NCBI RefSeq assembly: GCF_014779715.1
Contig: NZ_JACXYU010000014.1
Location: 1 to 64,000 of the forward strand
Direction of reading: 5' to 3'
Source of the DNA: Streptomyces chumphonensis
Lineage (GTDB): Bacteria > Actinomycetota > Actinomycetes > Streptomycetales > Streptomycetaceae
DNA length: 64,000 bases
The notes beneath the pieces are model-generated. The model saw nothing but the letters and a program-made list of their open reading frames with translations, did not search any database and was not told the origin of the DNA. Both the position numbers and the translations under genes were made by a program. Below, in pieces: positions 57,293 to 64,000 of the stretch. Each line of letters starts with the position of its first letter. Positions within the stretch are counted from its first letter, which is position 1.

Positions 57293-58267
57293 TCAGAAGA
57301 GCACCCGGGCGAGGGCGCCCCGGGCGGCGACGACCCGCGGGTCCTCGCCGCCGATGACCTCGAACAGCTCCAGGAGCCGCAGGCGGACCTTCTCGCGGTC
57401 GTCCCCCACCGTGCGCCGCACGGTGTCCACCAGCCGCCCGAAGGCGTCCTCGACGTGGCCGCCCACCAGGTCCAGGTCGGCCGCGCGCAGCTGCGCCGCC
57501 ACGTCGTCCGGGCGGTCCGCGGCGTCCGTGCGGACCTGTCCCGCGTCCAGCCCCTGCACCCGGCCGAGCAGCTCCGCCTGGGCGAGGCCGAGCCGGGCCT
57601 CGACGTTGCCCGGGTCGCCGGAGAGGACGTTCTTGTACGCCTGCACGGCCCCGCCGAGGTCACCGGCGTCCAGCGCGGAGTGCGCGGCGGCCAGCGCCGG
57701 GTCCGCGGGAGGCTCGGGGGCCGCCTGCGGCGCCTCCTGCTCGGCACCGGGCGCCACGGGGGCGCCCTCGATGCCGAACTGCTGCCGGGCGGCCTCGACG
57801 AGCTGGTCCAGCACCTGGCGGATCTGCTGCTCGGGCGCCGCACCCTGGAAGAGGGGCAGCGCCTGGCCGGCGATCACGGCGAAGACGGCGGGGATGCCCT
57901 GCACCCCGAACTGCTGGAAGAGGGCCTGGTTCTGGTCGACGTCGACCTTGGCGAGGACGAACCGGCCCGCGTACTCGTGGGCGAGCTTCTCCAGGACGGG
58001 GCCGAGCTGCTTGCACGGCTCGCACCATTCCGCCCAGAAGTCGATGACGACCGGGACCTCGGCGGAGCGCTGGAGGATCTCGCTCTCGAAGCCCGCCTCG
58101 TCGACGTCGATGACCAGGCGGTCCGCGCCGCCCGGCGCCTCGTCGCCCTGGTCGGCGGAGGCGGCGCGCTGGGCGCGGGCCTCCTCCGCCTTCTGCCTGG
58201 CCTCACCGGCCGCCTTCACCGCGGCGAGGTCGACCACACCGCTCATGGACATGTTGCGTGGCTGCAT
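57293..58267 (-). CDS. thioredoxin-TPR protein (CnoX/YbbN-like)
   Basis: 324 residues. A charged N-terminal helix precedes a thioredoxin domain (about 50-160) with active site WCEPC (81-85) and the cis-Pro loop FGVQGIPAVFAV. The C-terminal 150 residues are TPR-like helices (AAAHSALDAGDLGGAVQAYK, NVEARLGLAQAELL). E. coli CnoX is a holdase that protects proteins from chlorine stress and lacks a redox CXXC. Here both Cys are present, so it may also be a disulfide reductase. It has no signal peptide and should be cytoplasmic. Later starts (58252, 58246) are possible. Confidence 0.88.
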   Translation of the reverse strand: MQPRNMSMSGVVDLAAVKAAGEARQKAEEARAQRAASADQGDEAPGGADRLVIDVDEAGFESEILQRSAEVPVVIDFWAEWCEPCKQLGPVLEKLAHEYAGRFVLAKVDVDQNQALFQQFGVQGIPAVFAVIAGQALPLFQGAAPEQQIRQVLDQLVEAARQQFGIEGAPVAPGAEQEAPQAAPEPPADPALAAAHSALDAGDLGGAVQAYKNVLSGDPGNVEARLGLAQAELLGRVQGLDAGQVRTDAADRPDDVAAQLRAADLDLVGGHVEDAFGRLVDTVRRTVGDDREKVRLRLLELFEVIGGEDPRVVAARGALARVLF

Positions 58268-58351
58268 GAGACCAGTCTCCCCCCTTCGCGCGGTGTTGTG
58301 TGCCGGGTCCCCACCCGGCGCGTGGTTGTCGCGTCGTGGTCGCGGAACGCC

Positions 58352-58376
58352 ATTACGCTACGACGAGTAGCGTAAT
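58352..58376. promoter_or_regulatory. TetR-type operator upstream of the 58402 regulator
   Basis: A perfect inverted repeat ATTACGCTAC (58352-58361) and GTAGCGTAAT (58367-58376) with spacer GACGA. It lies 25 bp before the TetR gene and 85 bp upstream of the divergent thioredoxin-TPR gene. Its size and symmetry are classic for TetR autoregulation, so it is assigned to that gene by inference. Confidence 0.75.
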
Positions 58377-58401
58377 ACATGGCGGGGATAGGGTCACCCC
58401 C

Positions 58402-58995
58402 ATGGCGCGACCCCGCAGCACCCAGGCCGACCAGGCGATCCTGGACGCCACCCGCGCCGTCCTGGTGGAAAGCGGCTGGTCGCGGCTGACGATGGCGGCC
58501 GTCGCCGCCCGTGCGGGTGTGGCGAAGACCACGCTGTACCGGCGCTGGCCCGGCAAGAGCGAGCTGGTCGTGGACGCCGTCGCCGTCCTGTTCGACGAGC
58601 TCGAACTCCCCGACCGGGGCAGCCTCGCCGCCGACATCGAGGGCGTCGTCCTCTCCTTCGCGCACCTGCTGGGCCACCCCGAGACGAAGACGTCCCTGAT
58701 GGCCGTGGTCGCCGAGTCGACGACCGACGCGGCACTGCGCGGACGGATCAAGGCCGCCGTCGTGGACCGCCAGAAGCGCCTCGTGGTCGAGGGCCGCGTG
58801 CGCGCCCAGGCCCGGGGCGAGCTGCCACCGGACGCCGACCCCGTCCGCACCGCGCGGTCCGTGGACCTGATCTTCGACGTCATCGCGGGCGCGGTCGTGC
58901 ACCGCAGCCTGGTGAGCGCCGAGTCGGTCGACGCCGCCTGGGCCCGGCGCTTCACCGCCCTGCTCCTCGGCGGCCTCGCCGCCCTGGAGGCGTAG
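58402..58995 (+). CDS. TetR-family transcriptional regulator
   Basis: 197 residues from the ATG at 58402 (MARPRSTQADQAILDATRAV). The helix-turn-helix is at about 25-45 (TMAAVAARAGVAKTTLYRRW), followed by PGKSELVVDAVAVL. The C-terminal domain resembles TetR_C_11-type regulators. It is divergent from the thioredoxin-TPR gene and has the palindrome at 58352-58376 in front, so autoregulation is likely. The ligand is unknown. It converges with icmA. Confidence 0.9.
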   Translation: MARPRSTQADQAILDATRAVLVESGWSRLTMAAVAARAGVAKTTLYRRWPGKSELVVDAVAVLFDELELPDRGSLAADIEGVVLSFAHLLGHPETKTSLMAVVAESTTDAALRGRIKAAVVDRQKRLVVEGRVRAQARGELPPDADPVRTARSVDLIFDVIAGAVVHRSLVSAESVDAAWARRFTALLLGGLAALEA

Positions 58996-59034
58996 CGACC
59001 CCGGACGACGGGTCGCGCCGCGCCCCGCACGCAC

Positions 59035-59077
59035 GACGGGCCGCCACCCCGCGCCTCGGCGGTGGTGACGGCCCGTC
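59035..59077. terminator. hairpin between TetR and icmA genes
   Basis: GACGGGCCG (59035-59043) pairs with CGGCCCGTC (59069-59077). Inside, CCACC (59044-59048) pairs with GGTGG (59061-59065) across a 3-nt bulge. A smaller hairpin GCGACCC/GGGTCGC lies at 58995-59016. They sit between convergent genes and can end both transcripts. Confidence 0.65.
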
Positions 59078-59110
59078 GGTGCCGCCCGGGGGTGCCCCCG
59101 CACCGGTCGT

Positions 59111-60811
59111 TCAGAAGCCGGCCGGCTCGGTGTAGACGCCCCACTCCTCGCGCAGGACACCGCAGATCTCGCCCAGCGTGGCCTCGGCCCGCACCGCGTC
59201 GAGCATGGGCTCGATCATGTTGGAGCCGTCCCGGGCCGCCCCCAGCATGGCGTCCAGCGCCGCGCGCACGGCCGCGTCGTCCCGGTGCCCCTTACGCTCG
59301 GCCAGCACGCGCACCTGCTCGCGCTCCACCTCGTGGCTGACACGGAGGATCTCCAGGTCCCCCGTCACCGAGCCGGTGTGGCAGTTGACGCCGACGACCC
59401 GCTTGTCGTCCTTCTCCAGCGCCTGCTGGTACTGGAAGGCGGCCTCGGCGATCTCCCCCGTGAACCAGCCGTCCTCGATGCCGCGCAGGATGCCGGAGGT
59501 GATCGGTCCGATCGGGTGCCGCCCGTCCGGGTGGGCGCGCAGCCCGCGCTCCTTGATCTGGTCGAAGATCTTCTCCGCGTCGGCCTCGATGCGGTCGGTG
59601 AGCTGCTCGACGTACCAGGAGCCGCCCAGCGGGTCGGCGACGTTGGTGACGCCGGTCTCCTCCATGATCACCTGCTGGGTGCGCAGGGCGATCTCGGCGG
59701 CCTGCTCCGAGGGCAGTGCCAGCGTCTCGTCCAGCGCGTTGGTGTGCAGGGAGTTGGTGCCGCCGAGCACGGCGGAGAGGGCTTCGAGCGCCGTGCGCAC
59801 GACGTTGTTGTAGGGCTGCTGCGCGGTCAGCGAGACACCGGCCGTCTGGGTGTGGAACCGCAGCCACTGCGCCTTCTCGCTGCTCGCCCCGTAGACGTCC
59901 CGCATCCAGCGCGCCCAGATGCGGCGCGCCGCGCGGAACTTGGCGATCTCCTCGAAGAAGTCGAGGTGGGCGTCGAAGAAGAACGACAGGCCCGGTGCGA
60001 ACCGGTTGACGTCCAGCCCCCGGCTGAGCCCGAGCTCGACGTACCCGAAGCCGTCGGCCAGGGTGTAGGCCAGCTCCTGCGCGGCCGTGGAACCGGCCTC
60101 GCGGATGTGGTAGCCGGAGACCGAGAGCGGCTTGTAGGCGGGGATGTCGCGCGCGCAGTGCTCCATCAGGTCACCGATGAGGCGCAGGTGCGGCTCGGGC
60201 TGGAAGAGCCACTCCTTCTGGGCGATGTACTCCTTGAAGATGTCGGTCTGGAGCGTGCCGTTCAGGACGCCCGGGTCCACGCCCTGGCGCTCGGCGGCCA
60301 CCAGGTACATGCAGAACACCGGGACGGCCGGGCCGCTGATCGTCATGGAGGTGGTGACGTCGCCGAGGGGGATGTCCTTGAACAGGACCTCCATGTCGGC
60401 GGCGGAGTCGATCGCCACGCCGCAGTGCCCGACCTCGCCGAGCGAGCGCGGGTCGTCGGAGTCGCGGCCCATCAGCGTCGGCATGTCGAAGGCGACGGAC
60501 AGGCCGCCGCCGCCCGCCTCCAGGATCATCTTGTAGCGCTCGTTGGTCTGCTCGGCGTTGCCGAAGCCGGCGAACTGGCGGATCGTCCAGGTGCGGCCCC
60601 GGTAGCCGGTCGGGTGCAGGCCGCGGGTGAACGGGTACTCCCCCGGCCAGCCGATGCGCTCGAACCCCTCGTAGGTATCGCCCGGGCGGGGGCCGTAGAC
60701 CGGCTCGACCTCGTCACCGCTGAGGGTGGTGAAGTCGGCGTCCCGCTTGCGTGCGGCGTCGAACCGGGCCTGCCACCGAAGGCGGCCCTCTGCGATGGCG
60801 TCAGCGTCCAT
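59111..60811 (-). CDS. icmA: isobutyryl-CoA mutase large subunit
   Basis: 566 residues from the ATG at 60811 (MDADAIAEGR); a GTG two codons upstream is also possible. This is the substrate-binding subunit of a B12-dependent acyl-CoA mutase. With this start the two residues that separate isobutyryl- from methylmalonyl-CoA mutase are F80 (RQFAGFGNAEQTN, Tyr in MCM) and Q198 (KEYIAQKEW, Arg in MCM). It therefore interconverts isobutyryl-CoA and n-butyryl-CoA, linking valine breakdown and butyrate. The B12-binding small subunit is not fused and is not encoded nearby. An 18-bp palindrome lies 12 bp upstream. Confidence 0.93.
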   Translation of the reverse strand: MDADAIAEGRLRWQARFDAARKRDADFTTLSGDEVEPVYGPRPGDTYEGFERIGWPGEYPFTRGLHPTGYRGRTWTIRQFAGFGNAEQTNERYKMILEAGGGGLSVAFDMPTLMGRDSDDPRSLGEVGHCGVAIDSAADMEVLFKDIPLGDVTTSMTISGPAVPVFCMYLVAAERQGVDPGVLNGTLQTDIFKEYIAQKEWLFQPEPHLRLIGDLMEHCARDIPAYKPLSVSGYHIREAGSTAAQELAYTLADGFGYVELGLSRGLDVNRFAPGLSFFFDAHLDFFEEIAKFRAARRIWARWMRDVYGASSEKAQWLRFHTQTAGVSLTAQQPYNNVVRTALEALSAVLGGTNSLHTNALDETLALPSEQAAEIALRTQQVIMEETGVTNVADPLGGSWYVEQLTDRIEADAEKIFDQIKERGLRAHPDGRHPIGPITSGILRGIEDGWFTGEIAEAAFQYQQALEKDDKRVVGVNCHTGSVTGDLEILRVSHEVEREQVRVLAERKGHRDDAAVRAALDAMLGAARDGSNMIEPMLDAVRAEATLGEICGVLREEWGVYTEPAGF

Positions 60812-60822
60812 GGACACAAATT

Positions 60823-60840
60823 TACTAGGACGTCCAAGTA
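60823..60840. promoter_or_regulatory. 18-bp palindromic operator upstream of icmA
   Basis: TACTAGGACGTCCAAGTA is a palindrome with a single mismatched pair (positions 5 and 14). It ends 12 bp before the icmA ATG, where it would cover the transcription start or ribosome site. The regulator is unknown. The MarR gene at 61422 and the TetR gene at 58402 are nearby candidates, but the latter has a different operator. Confidence 0.65.
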
Positions 60841-60904
60841 TTTGGCCAGCGCCGCTGGTGGACGGCCCGTCGAGGACCGCTCGACGGGCTCGCGCGCAGG
60901 GGGG

Positions 60905-61252
60905 TCAGGCGCCCACGGGGGTGTCGGCGTCCCGCGCCTCGTCGGCGTCCTCGGCCTCGATCAGCGGCGCGACCTCCCGCGAGACCTGCTTCTCGACGAA
61001 GAACGCGACGAACGGGATGCACCCGGCCACCAGCACCCACAGCAGCTTGCCGAACGGCCACCGCGCCTTCGAGCCCAGGTCGAACGCGAAGACCACGTAG
61101 ACGATGAAGAGCACTCCGTGGATCTGGGAGACGAGCATGGTGTCACCGGTGTCGAAGCCGTACTTCGCCACGATGAAACCCGTGAACACGAGCAGCCAGA
61201 CGGCGGTGACGTAGGCCATCACCCGGTAGCGGGTCAGCACCTTCTGCTTCAC
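60905..61252 (-). CDS. DUF3817 membrane protein
   Basis: 115 residues from a GTG. Three helices are visible: YRVMAYVTAVWLLVFTGFIV, the middle QIHGVLFIVYVVFAFDLG, and LLWVLVAGCIPFVAFFVE. The motif HGVLFIVYV with a charged last loop (EKQVSREV) matches DUF3817, a small actinobacterial family that also occurs fused in tRNA-dihydrouridine and other loci. The function is unknown. It lies directly upstream of icmA on the same strand; the palindrome between them suggests separate control. Confidence 0.82.
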   Translation of the reverse strand: MKQKVLTRYRVMAYVTAVWLLVFTGFIVAKYGFDTGDTMLVSQIHGVLFIVYVVFAFDLGSKARWPFGKLLWVLVAGCIPFVAFFVEKQVSREVAPLIEAEDADEARDADTPVGA

Positions 61253-61421
61253 AGAGCCATTCCTCGCATCAGGCAGCCCGCACGGCCGGGGTGCGGGGGC
61301 GGCCCCGGGCAGACTGCGGCGTCCCGTCGAGCGTAACCGGGTGCTCGGCGCGATCTTCGGGCGCCCCGGCGGGCGTCGTCCGGCGGTGGCCGCGCGGGCC
61401 CCGTCGCGGGCCCGCGACGGG

Positions 61422-61931
61422 CTACGCCTCGTCGAAGTCCCGGGCCGCTATGCGCAGCGGGCGCAGGAGCGCGAAGATCTCGGAGCACTCCTCGTCGTCG
61501 TAGGCGGCGAGCCCGAAGTCCATCGCCATGAGGTCGCGGGTGGCGGCGTCGCACACCTCGCGCCCCCGGTCGGTGATCGACGCCAGCGTGCCCCGGCCGT
61601 CGTGCGGGTTGGGCCGCTTGGCGACGAGACCGGCCCGCTGGAGGCGGTCGACCGTGTTCGTCACGGAGGTGGGGTGGACCATGAGCCGCTCGCCGATCTT
61701 CGACATCGGCAGCTCGCCGCGCCGCGAGAACGTGAGCAGCACCAGCGCCTCGTAGCGGGCGAAGGTCAGGCCGTAGGGCTTGACGACCGCGTCCACCTCG
61801 GCGAGGAGGATCTGGTGCGCGCGCATGATCGAGGTGATCGCCGCCATGGCCGGGACGGAGCCCCAGCGCTGCTTCCACAGTTCGTCGGCGCGGGCGATCG
61901 GGTCGAAGGAGAGACTGAGCGGCTTCGGCAC
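61422..61931 (-). CDS. MarR-family transcriptional regulator
   Basis: 169 residues from a GTG. The winged helix is clear: LVLLTFSRRGELPMSKIGERL, recognition helix VHPTSVTNTVDRLQRAGLV, and the wing PNPHDGRGTLASITDRGREV. The terminal helices form the MarR dimer domain. It is divergent from the GH6 gene and upstream of DUF3817/icmA on the same strand. Candidate targets are itself and these neighbours. Ligand unknown. Confidence 0.9.
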   Translation of the reverse strand: MPKPLSLSFDPIARADELWKQRWGSVPAMAAITSIMRAHQILLAEVDAVVKPYGLTFARYEALVLLTFSRRGELPMSKIGERLMVHPTSVTNTVDRLQRAGLVAKRPNPHDGRGTLASITDRGREVCDAATRDLMAMDFGLAAYDDEECSEIFALLRPLRIAARDFDEA

Positions 61932-62105
61932 GCCTACGACCCTACCCGGCGGTCATATGGTGGTCGTCCCGGTCTCAGCCCGTGGTCCCCGCGGGCCCGC
62001 CCGCCGCTGACCGCTCCGTGTCCCGGCCCGTCATTCACCGACCGGTATGCCAGGGTTGTCGGCGTTGCCCCCATAAGTCCCCTCGGTCCTTCCGGAGGAG
62101 AGTGG

Positions 62106-63122
62106 ATGTCCGGCCGTCGAATCCGCGCGCTCACCGCGCTCGCCGCACTCCCGGTGCTCGCCGCCGCGCTGAGCTGCTCGGCCGGCTCGGGGGCCGACGC
62201 GCCGAGCGCCCGCGCCGGTTCGGACGGCGCGGGAGCCGGCCCCGGAGCCTCGCCCTTCTGGGTCGATCCCGCCAGCCCGGCCGCCCGCCAGGTCCAGACG
62301 TGGGAGGCGGCGGGCCGGGAGGAGGACGCCGACCTGCTGCGGCTCATCTCCGAGCGGCCGACGGCCGTGTGGCCGACCGCCGACGCCCCGGCCGACGACG
62401 TGCGCCGCGCGGTCGAAGGCGCCGAGGCGACGGACACCACCGCGGTCCTCGTCGCGTACAACATCCCGCACCGCGACTGCGGACAGTACTCGCGGGGCGG
62501 TGCGGCCGACGCCGGCGCCTACCGCGCCTACCTGGCGGAGTTCGCCCGGGCCGTGGGGGACCACGAGGCCGTCGTCGTCCTGGAGCCCGACGCCGTGCCG
62601 CACCTGGTGGACGGGTGCACGCCCGCCGTCCACCACGACGAGCGCTACACGCTCCTGGCCGAGGCCGTCGAACGCTTCGCCGCACTGCCCCGGACCACGG
62701 TCTACCTCGACGCGGGCAACCCCAGCTGGATCACCGACCCCCGTCGGCTGGTCCGACCGCTGGAGCGGTCGGGCATCGCGGCGGCGGACGGCTTCGCCCT
62801 CAACGTCTCGAACTTCCAGACCGACGCGGACGTGACGGCCTACGGGCGCCGGTTGTCCGCCGCGCTCGGCGGCAAGCACTTCGTGATCGACTCCAGCCGC
62901 AACGGGAACGGGCCGCTGGACGGGCGGGCCGACGTCTGGTGCAACCCGCCGGGACGGGCCCTCGGCACCCCGCCGACGACGGAGACCGGCGAACCGCTGC
63001 TCGACGCCTACCTGTGGATCAAGCGGCCCGGCGAGTCCGACGGGGAGTGCCGGGGCGGGCCGCCCGCCGGTCGCTGGTGGGCCGAGTACGCGCTCGGCCT
63101 GGCCCGGGGCGCCGCCCGCTGA
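62106..63122 (+). CDS. secreted GH6 endoglucanase, CslZ-like
   Basis: 338 residues from the ATG at 62106, with GGAGGAG upstream. A signal sequence (ALTALAALPVLAAALSC) may be a lipoprotein signal, though the lipobox is not canonical. The GH6 domain shows VAYNIPHRDCGQYSRGG (D124, C125), catalytic acid D162 in VVVLEPDAVPHL, and the WIKRPGESDG end motif. The enzyme inverts and cuts beta-1,4-glucan. It is tail-to-tail, 7 bp apart, with the GlxA-like gene. In Streptomyces the cslA-glxA locus that makes a hyphal-tip glycan has an associated GH6 (CslZ), so this is its likely role. Confidence 0.87.
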   Translation: MSGRRIRALTALAALPVLAAALSCSAGSGADAPSARAGSDGAGAGPGASPFWVDPASPAARQVQTWEAAGREEDADLLRLISERPTAVWPTADAPADDVRRAVEGAEATDTTAVLVAYNIPHRDCGQYSRGGAADAGAYRAYLAEFARAVGDHEAVVVLEPDAVPHLVDGCTPAVHHDERYTLLAEAVERFAALPRTTVYLDAGNPSWITDPRRLVRPLERSGIAAADGFALNVSNFQTDADVTAYGRRLSAALGGKHFVIDSSRNGNGPLDGRADVWCNPPGRALGTPPTTETGEPLLDAYLWIKRPGESDGECRGGPPAGRWWAEYALGLARGAAR

Positions 63123-63129
63123 CGCCGAC

Positions 63130-64000
63130 TCACGGCAGGTGCACCCACTTCGCGACGGACGGGGTGCCCGCGTCGTCGGTGAGGACGAGCATGTACCAGC
63201 CGGGCGGCAGGAGCGAGCGGTCGTCCGGGACGGAGAGCGTCACCTCGCCGGAGCCGCGTTCCATCCCGAGGGCGACGGAGCGCTGCTCGACGTCGGTGAC
63301 GTGGGTGACGGCGCTGGGCCGCAGCAGGCGGGCCTTGGCGATCCGCGCGGCGTCCTTCGTCGCGAACGTCGCCTCGCCGCCGGGCGCGAGCCGCACCGGG
63401 CCGTCGCCGATGACGGGGCGGTTCTCCCCGCGCTCCCCGTGCAGGTAGGGCGGTGTGTAGACCTCGATCCGCTTCTCGAACGTGCCGAGCCGGGTGTTGT
63501 CCTTGTCGGCGTAGAGCGGGTCGGAGCCGAACGTCGCCACCCGGCCGTCGGGCAGCAGCAGCGCCTCCGCGTGGTAGTTCCGGCCGACCTCGGGGGCGGC
63601 GGCCTCGGTGAACTCCTCCGTCTCCGGGTCGTAGATCTGGGCGGCGAGGATGTCGCTGTCGCCGCGCCCCCGGTAGTCGCGGGAGCCACCGGTGGTGAAG
63701 ACGGTGTCGTCGGGGAGGATGACGCTGTTGAGGTACCGGGTGGGCTCCGGCAGCCGCGGCCCGTCGCGGTAGGCGGGGTCCTTCCGGGTGAGGTCGACGA
63801 TCGCGGTGCGGGCGGTGGACTTCTCCGACTCCCCCACGCCTCCGCCGCCGAGCACCATGACCTGCTGGTCCTGGGCCGGGGGCAGCAGCAGCGAGCTGGC
63901 GGTCTCCAGCTGGTCGGGGTCCTTGATGCCGCCGACCTCGTCGAAGGTGTTGGCCCCCAGGTCCCAGATCCCGGGCACCCGGCCCTTGTCGGCGGGCCCG
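63130..64000 (-). CDS. glxA: GlxA-like copper radical oxidase, C-terminal part
   Basis: The C-terminal 289 residues of a kelch/DUF1929 galactose-oxidase-type protein; the reading frame stays open past the right edge. Copper-site residues can be recognised: the crosslinkable Tyr in PTRYLNSVILPDD, Tyr-His in GRNYHAEALLLPDG, and His in AVTHVTDVEQRS. LPPGWYMLVLTDDAGTPSVA closes the last domain. The segment GGGGVGES and GGSRDYRGRGDSDI are close to what I recall of Streptomyces GlxA. The Cys for the Tyr-Cys cofactor, the signal peptide and any cslA gene lie outside the window. Confidence 0.85.
   Translation of the reverse strand, partial: GPADKGRVPGIWDLGANTFDEVGGIKDPDQLETASSLLLPPAQDQQVMVLGGGGVGESEKSTARTAIVDLTRKDPAYRDGPRLPEPTRYLNSVILPDDTVFTTGGSRDYRGRGDSDILAAQIYDPETEEFTEAAAPEVGRNYHAEALLLPDGRVATFGSDPLYADKDNTRLGTFEKRIEVYTPPYLHGERGENRPVIGDGPVRLAPGGEATFATKDAARIAKARLLRPSAVTHVTDVEQRSVALGMERGSGEVTLSVPDDRSLLPPGWYMLVLTDDAGTPSVAKWVHLP

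Overview
The window is very GC-rich, gene-dense actinobacterial DNA. Nearly every intergenic hairpin is G/C only, GTG starts are common, and stop and start codons often overlap by 4 nt. The gene content points to Streptomyces or a very close relative: GlgE-pathway operon, XRE/DUF397 pair, DUF6230/DUF6114 pair, IcmA and a GlxA-type copper oxidase. From memory, the order glgP/glgE-treS-mak-glgB, then pfkA/pta-ackA-pyk, then thioredoxin-icmA resembles the SCO5415-SCO5444 core of S. coelicolor. No rRNA, tRNA, insertion sequence, prophage or CRISPR array was seen.

Layout. 0.3-3.1 kb: VanZ/RDD membrane protein, LLM oxidoreductase, DoxX protein. 3.2-8.4 kb: a lipid/glycerol locus. A TetR regulator and GlpD (minus) face an alkyl-DHAP-synthase-like FAD enzyme and a diacylglycerol-kinase-like enzyme (plus) across only 17 bp. 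8.5-13 kb: glutaminase, RsbW-like ATPase, DUF3140 protein, a decayed F420/NADP reductase fragment, enoyl-CoA hydratase and an L,D-transpeptidase lipoprotein. 13-32 kb: alpha-glucan and trehalose metabolism (glgX, glgP, glgE-treS-mak-glgB), interrupted by an AlaX-type editing hydrolase, a heterodimeric ABC exporter and an alpha/beta hydrolase. 32-37 kb: dodecin, an orphan PAS-GAF-PP2C phosphatase, an XRE-DUF397-phosphatase trio and a class A beta-lactamase.

37-48 kb: Uma2 protein, PrmC-like methyltransferase, a membrane-anchored molybdoenzyme predicted to need both Sec and Tat, a TerC/Usp operon facing a winged-helix regulator, a TPM-like protein and a CitA/CitB-type two-component pair. 48-54 kb: the lower glycolysis/acetate node (pfkA facing pta-ackA-pyk), closed by a double terminator. 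54-57 kb: a three-gene secreted/membrane operon of unknown function (DUF6230, DUF6114, Pro/Glu-rich protein). 57-64 kb: thioredoxin/TPR protein, autoregulated TetR, isobutyryl-CoA mutase large subunit under an 18-bp palindrome, DUF3817, MarR, then a GH6 cellulase tail-to-tail with a truncated GlxA-like copper-radical oxidase that runs off the right edge.

The metabolic theme is carbon storage and overflow. Glycogen is broken by GlgX and GlgP. TreS, maltokinase, GlgE and GlgB build alpha-glucan from trehalose. Pfk and Pyk feed acetyl-CoA, which Pta-AckA can release as acetate. The best candidates for undescribed systems are the DUF6230-DUF6114-Pro/Glu-rich operon and the XRE-DUF397-phosphatase trio. 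The TetR/GlpD-AGPS-DAGK locus is a possible ether-lipid module. All assignments are from reading the sequence and remembered family knowledge; no database search was run.
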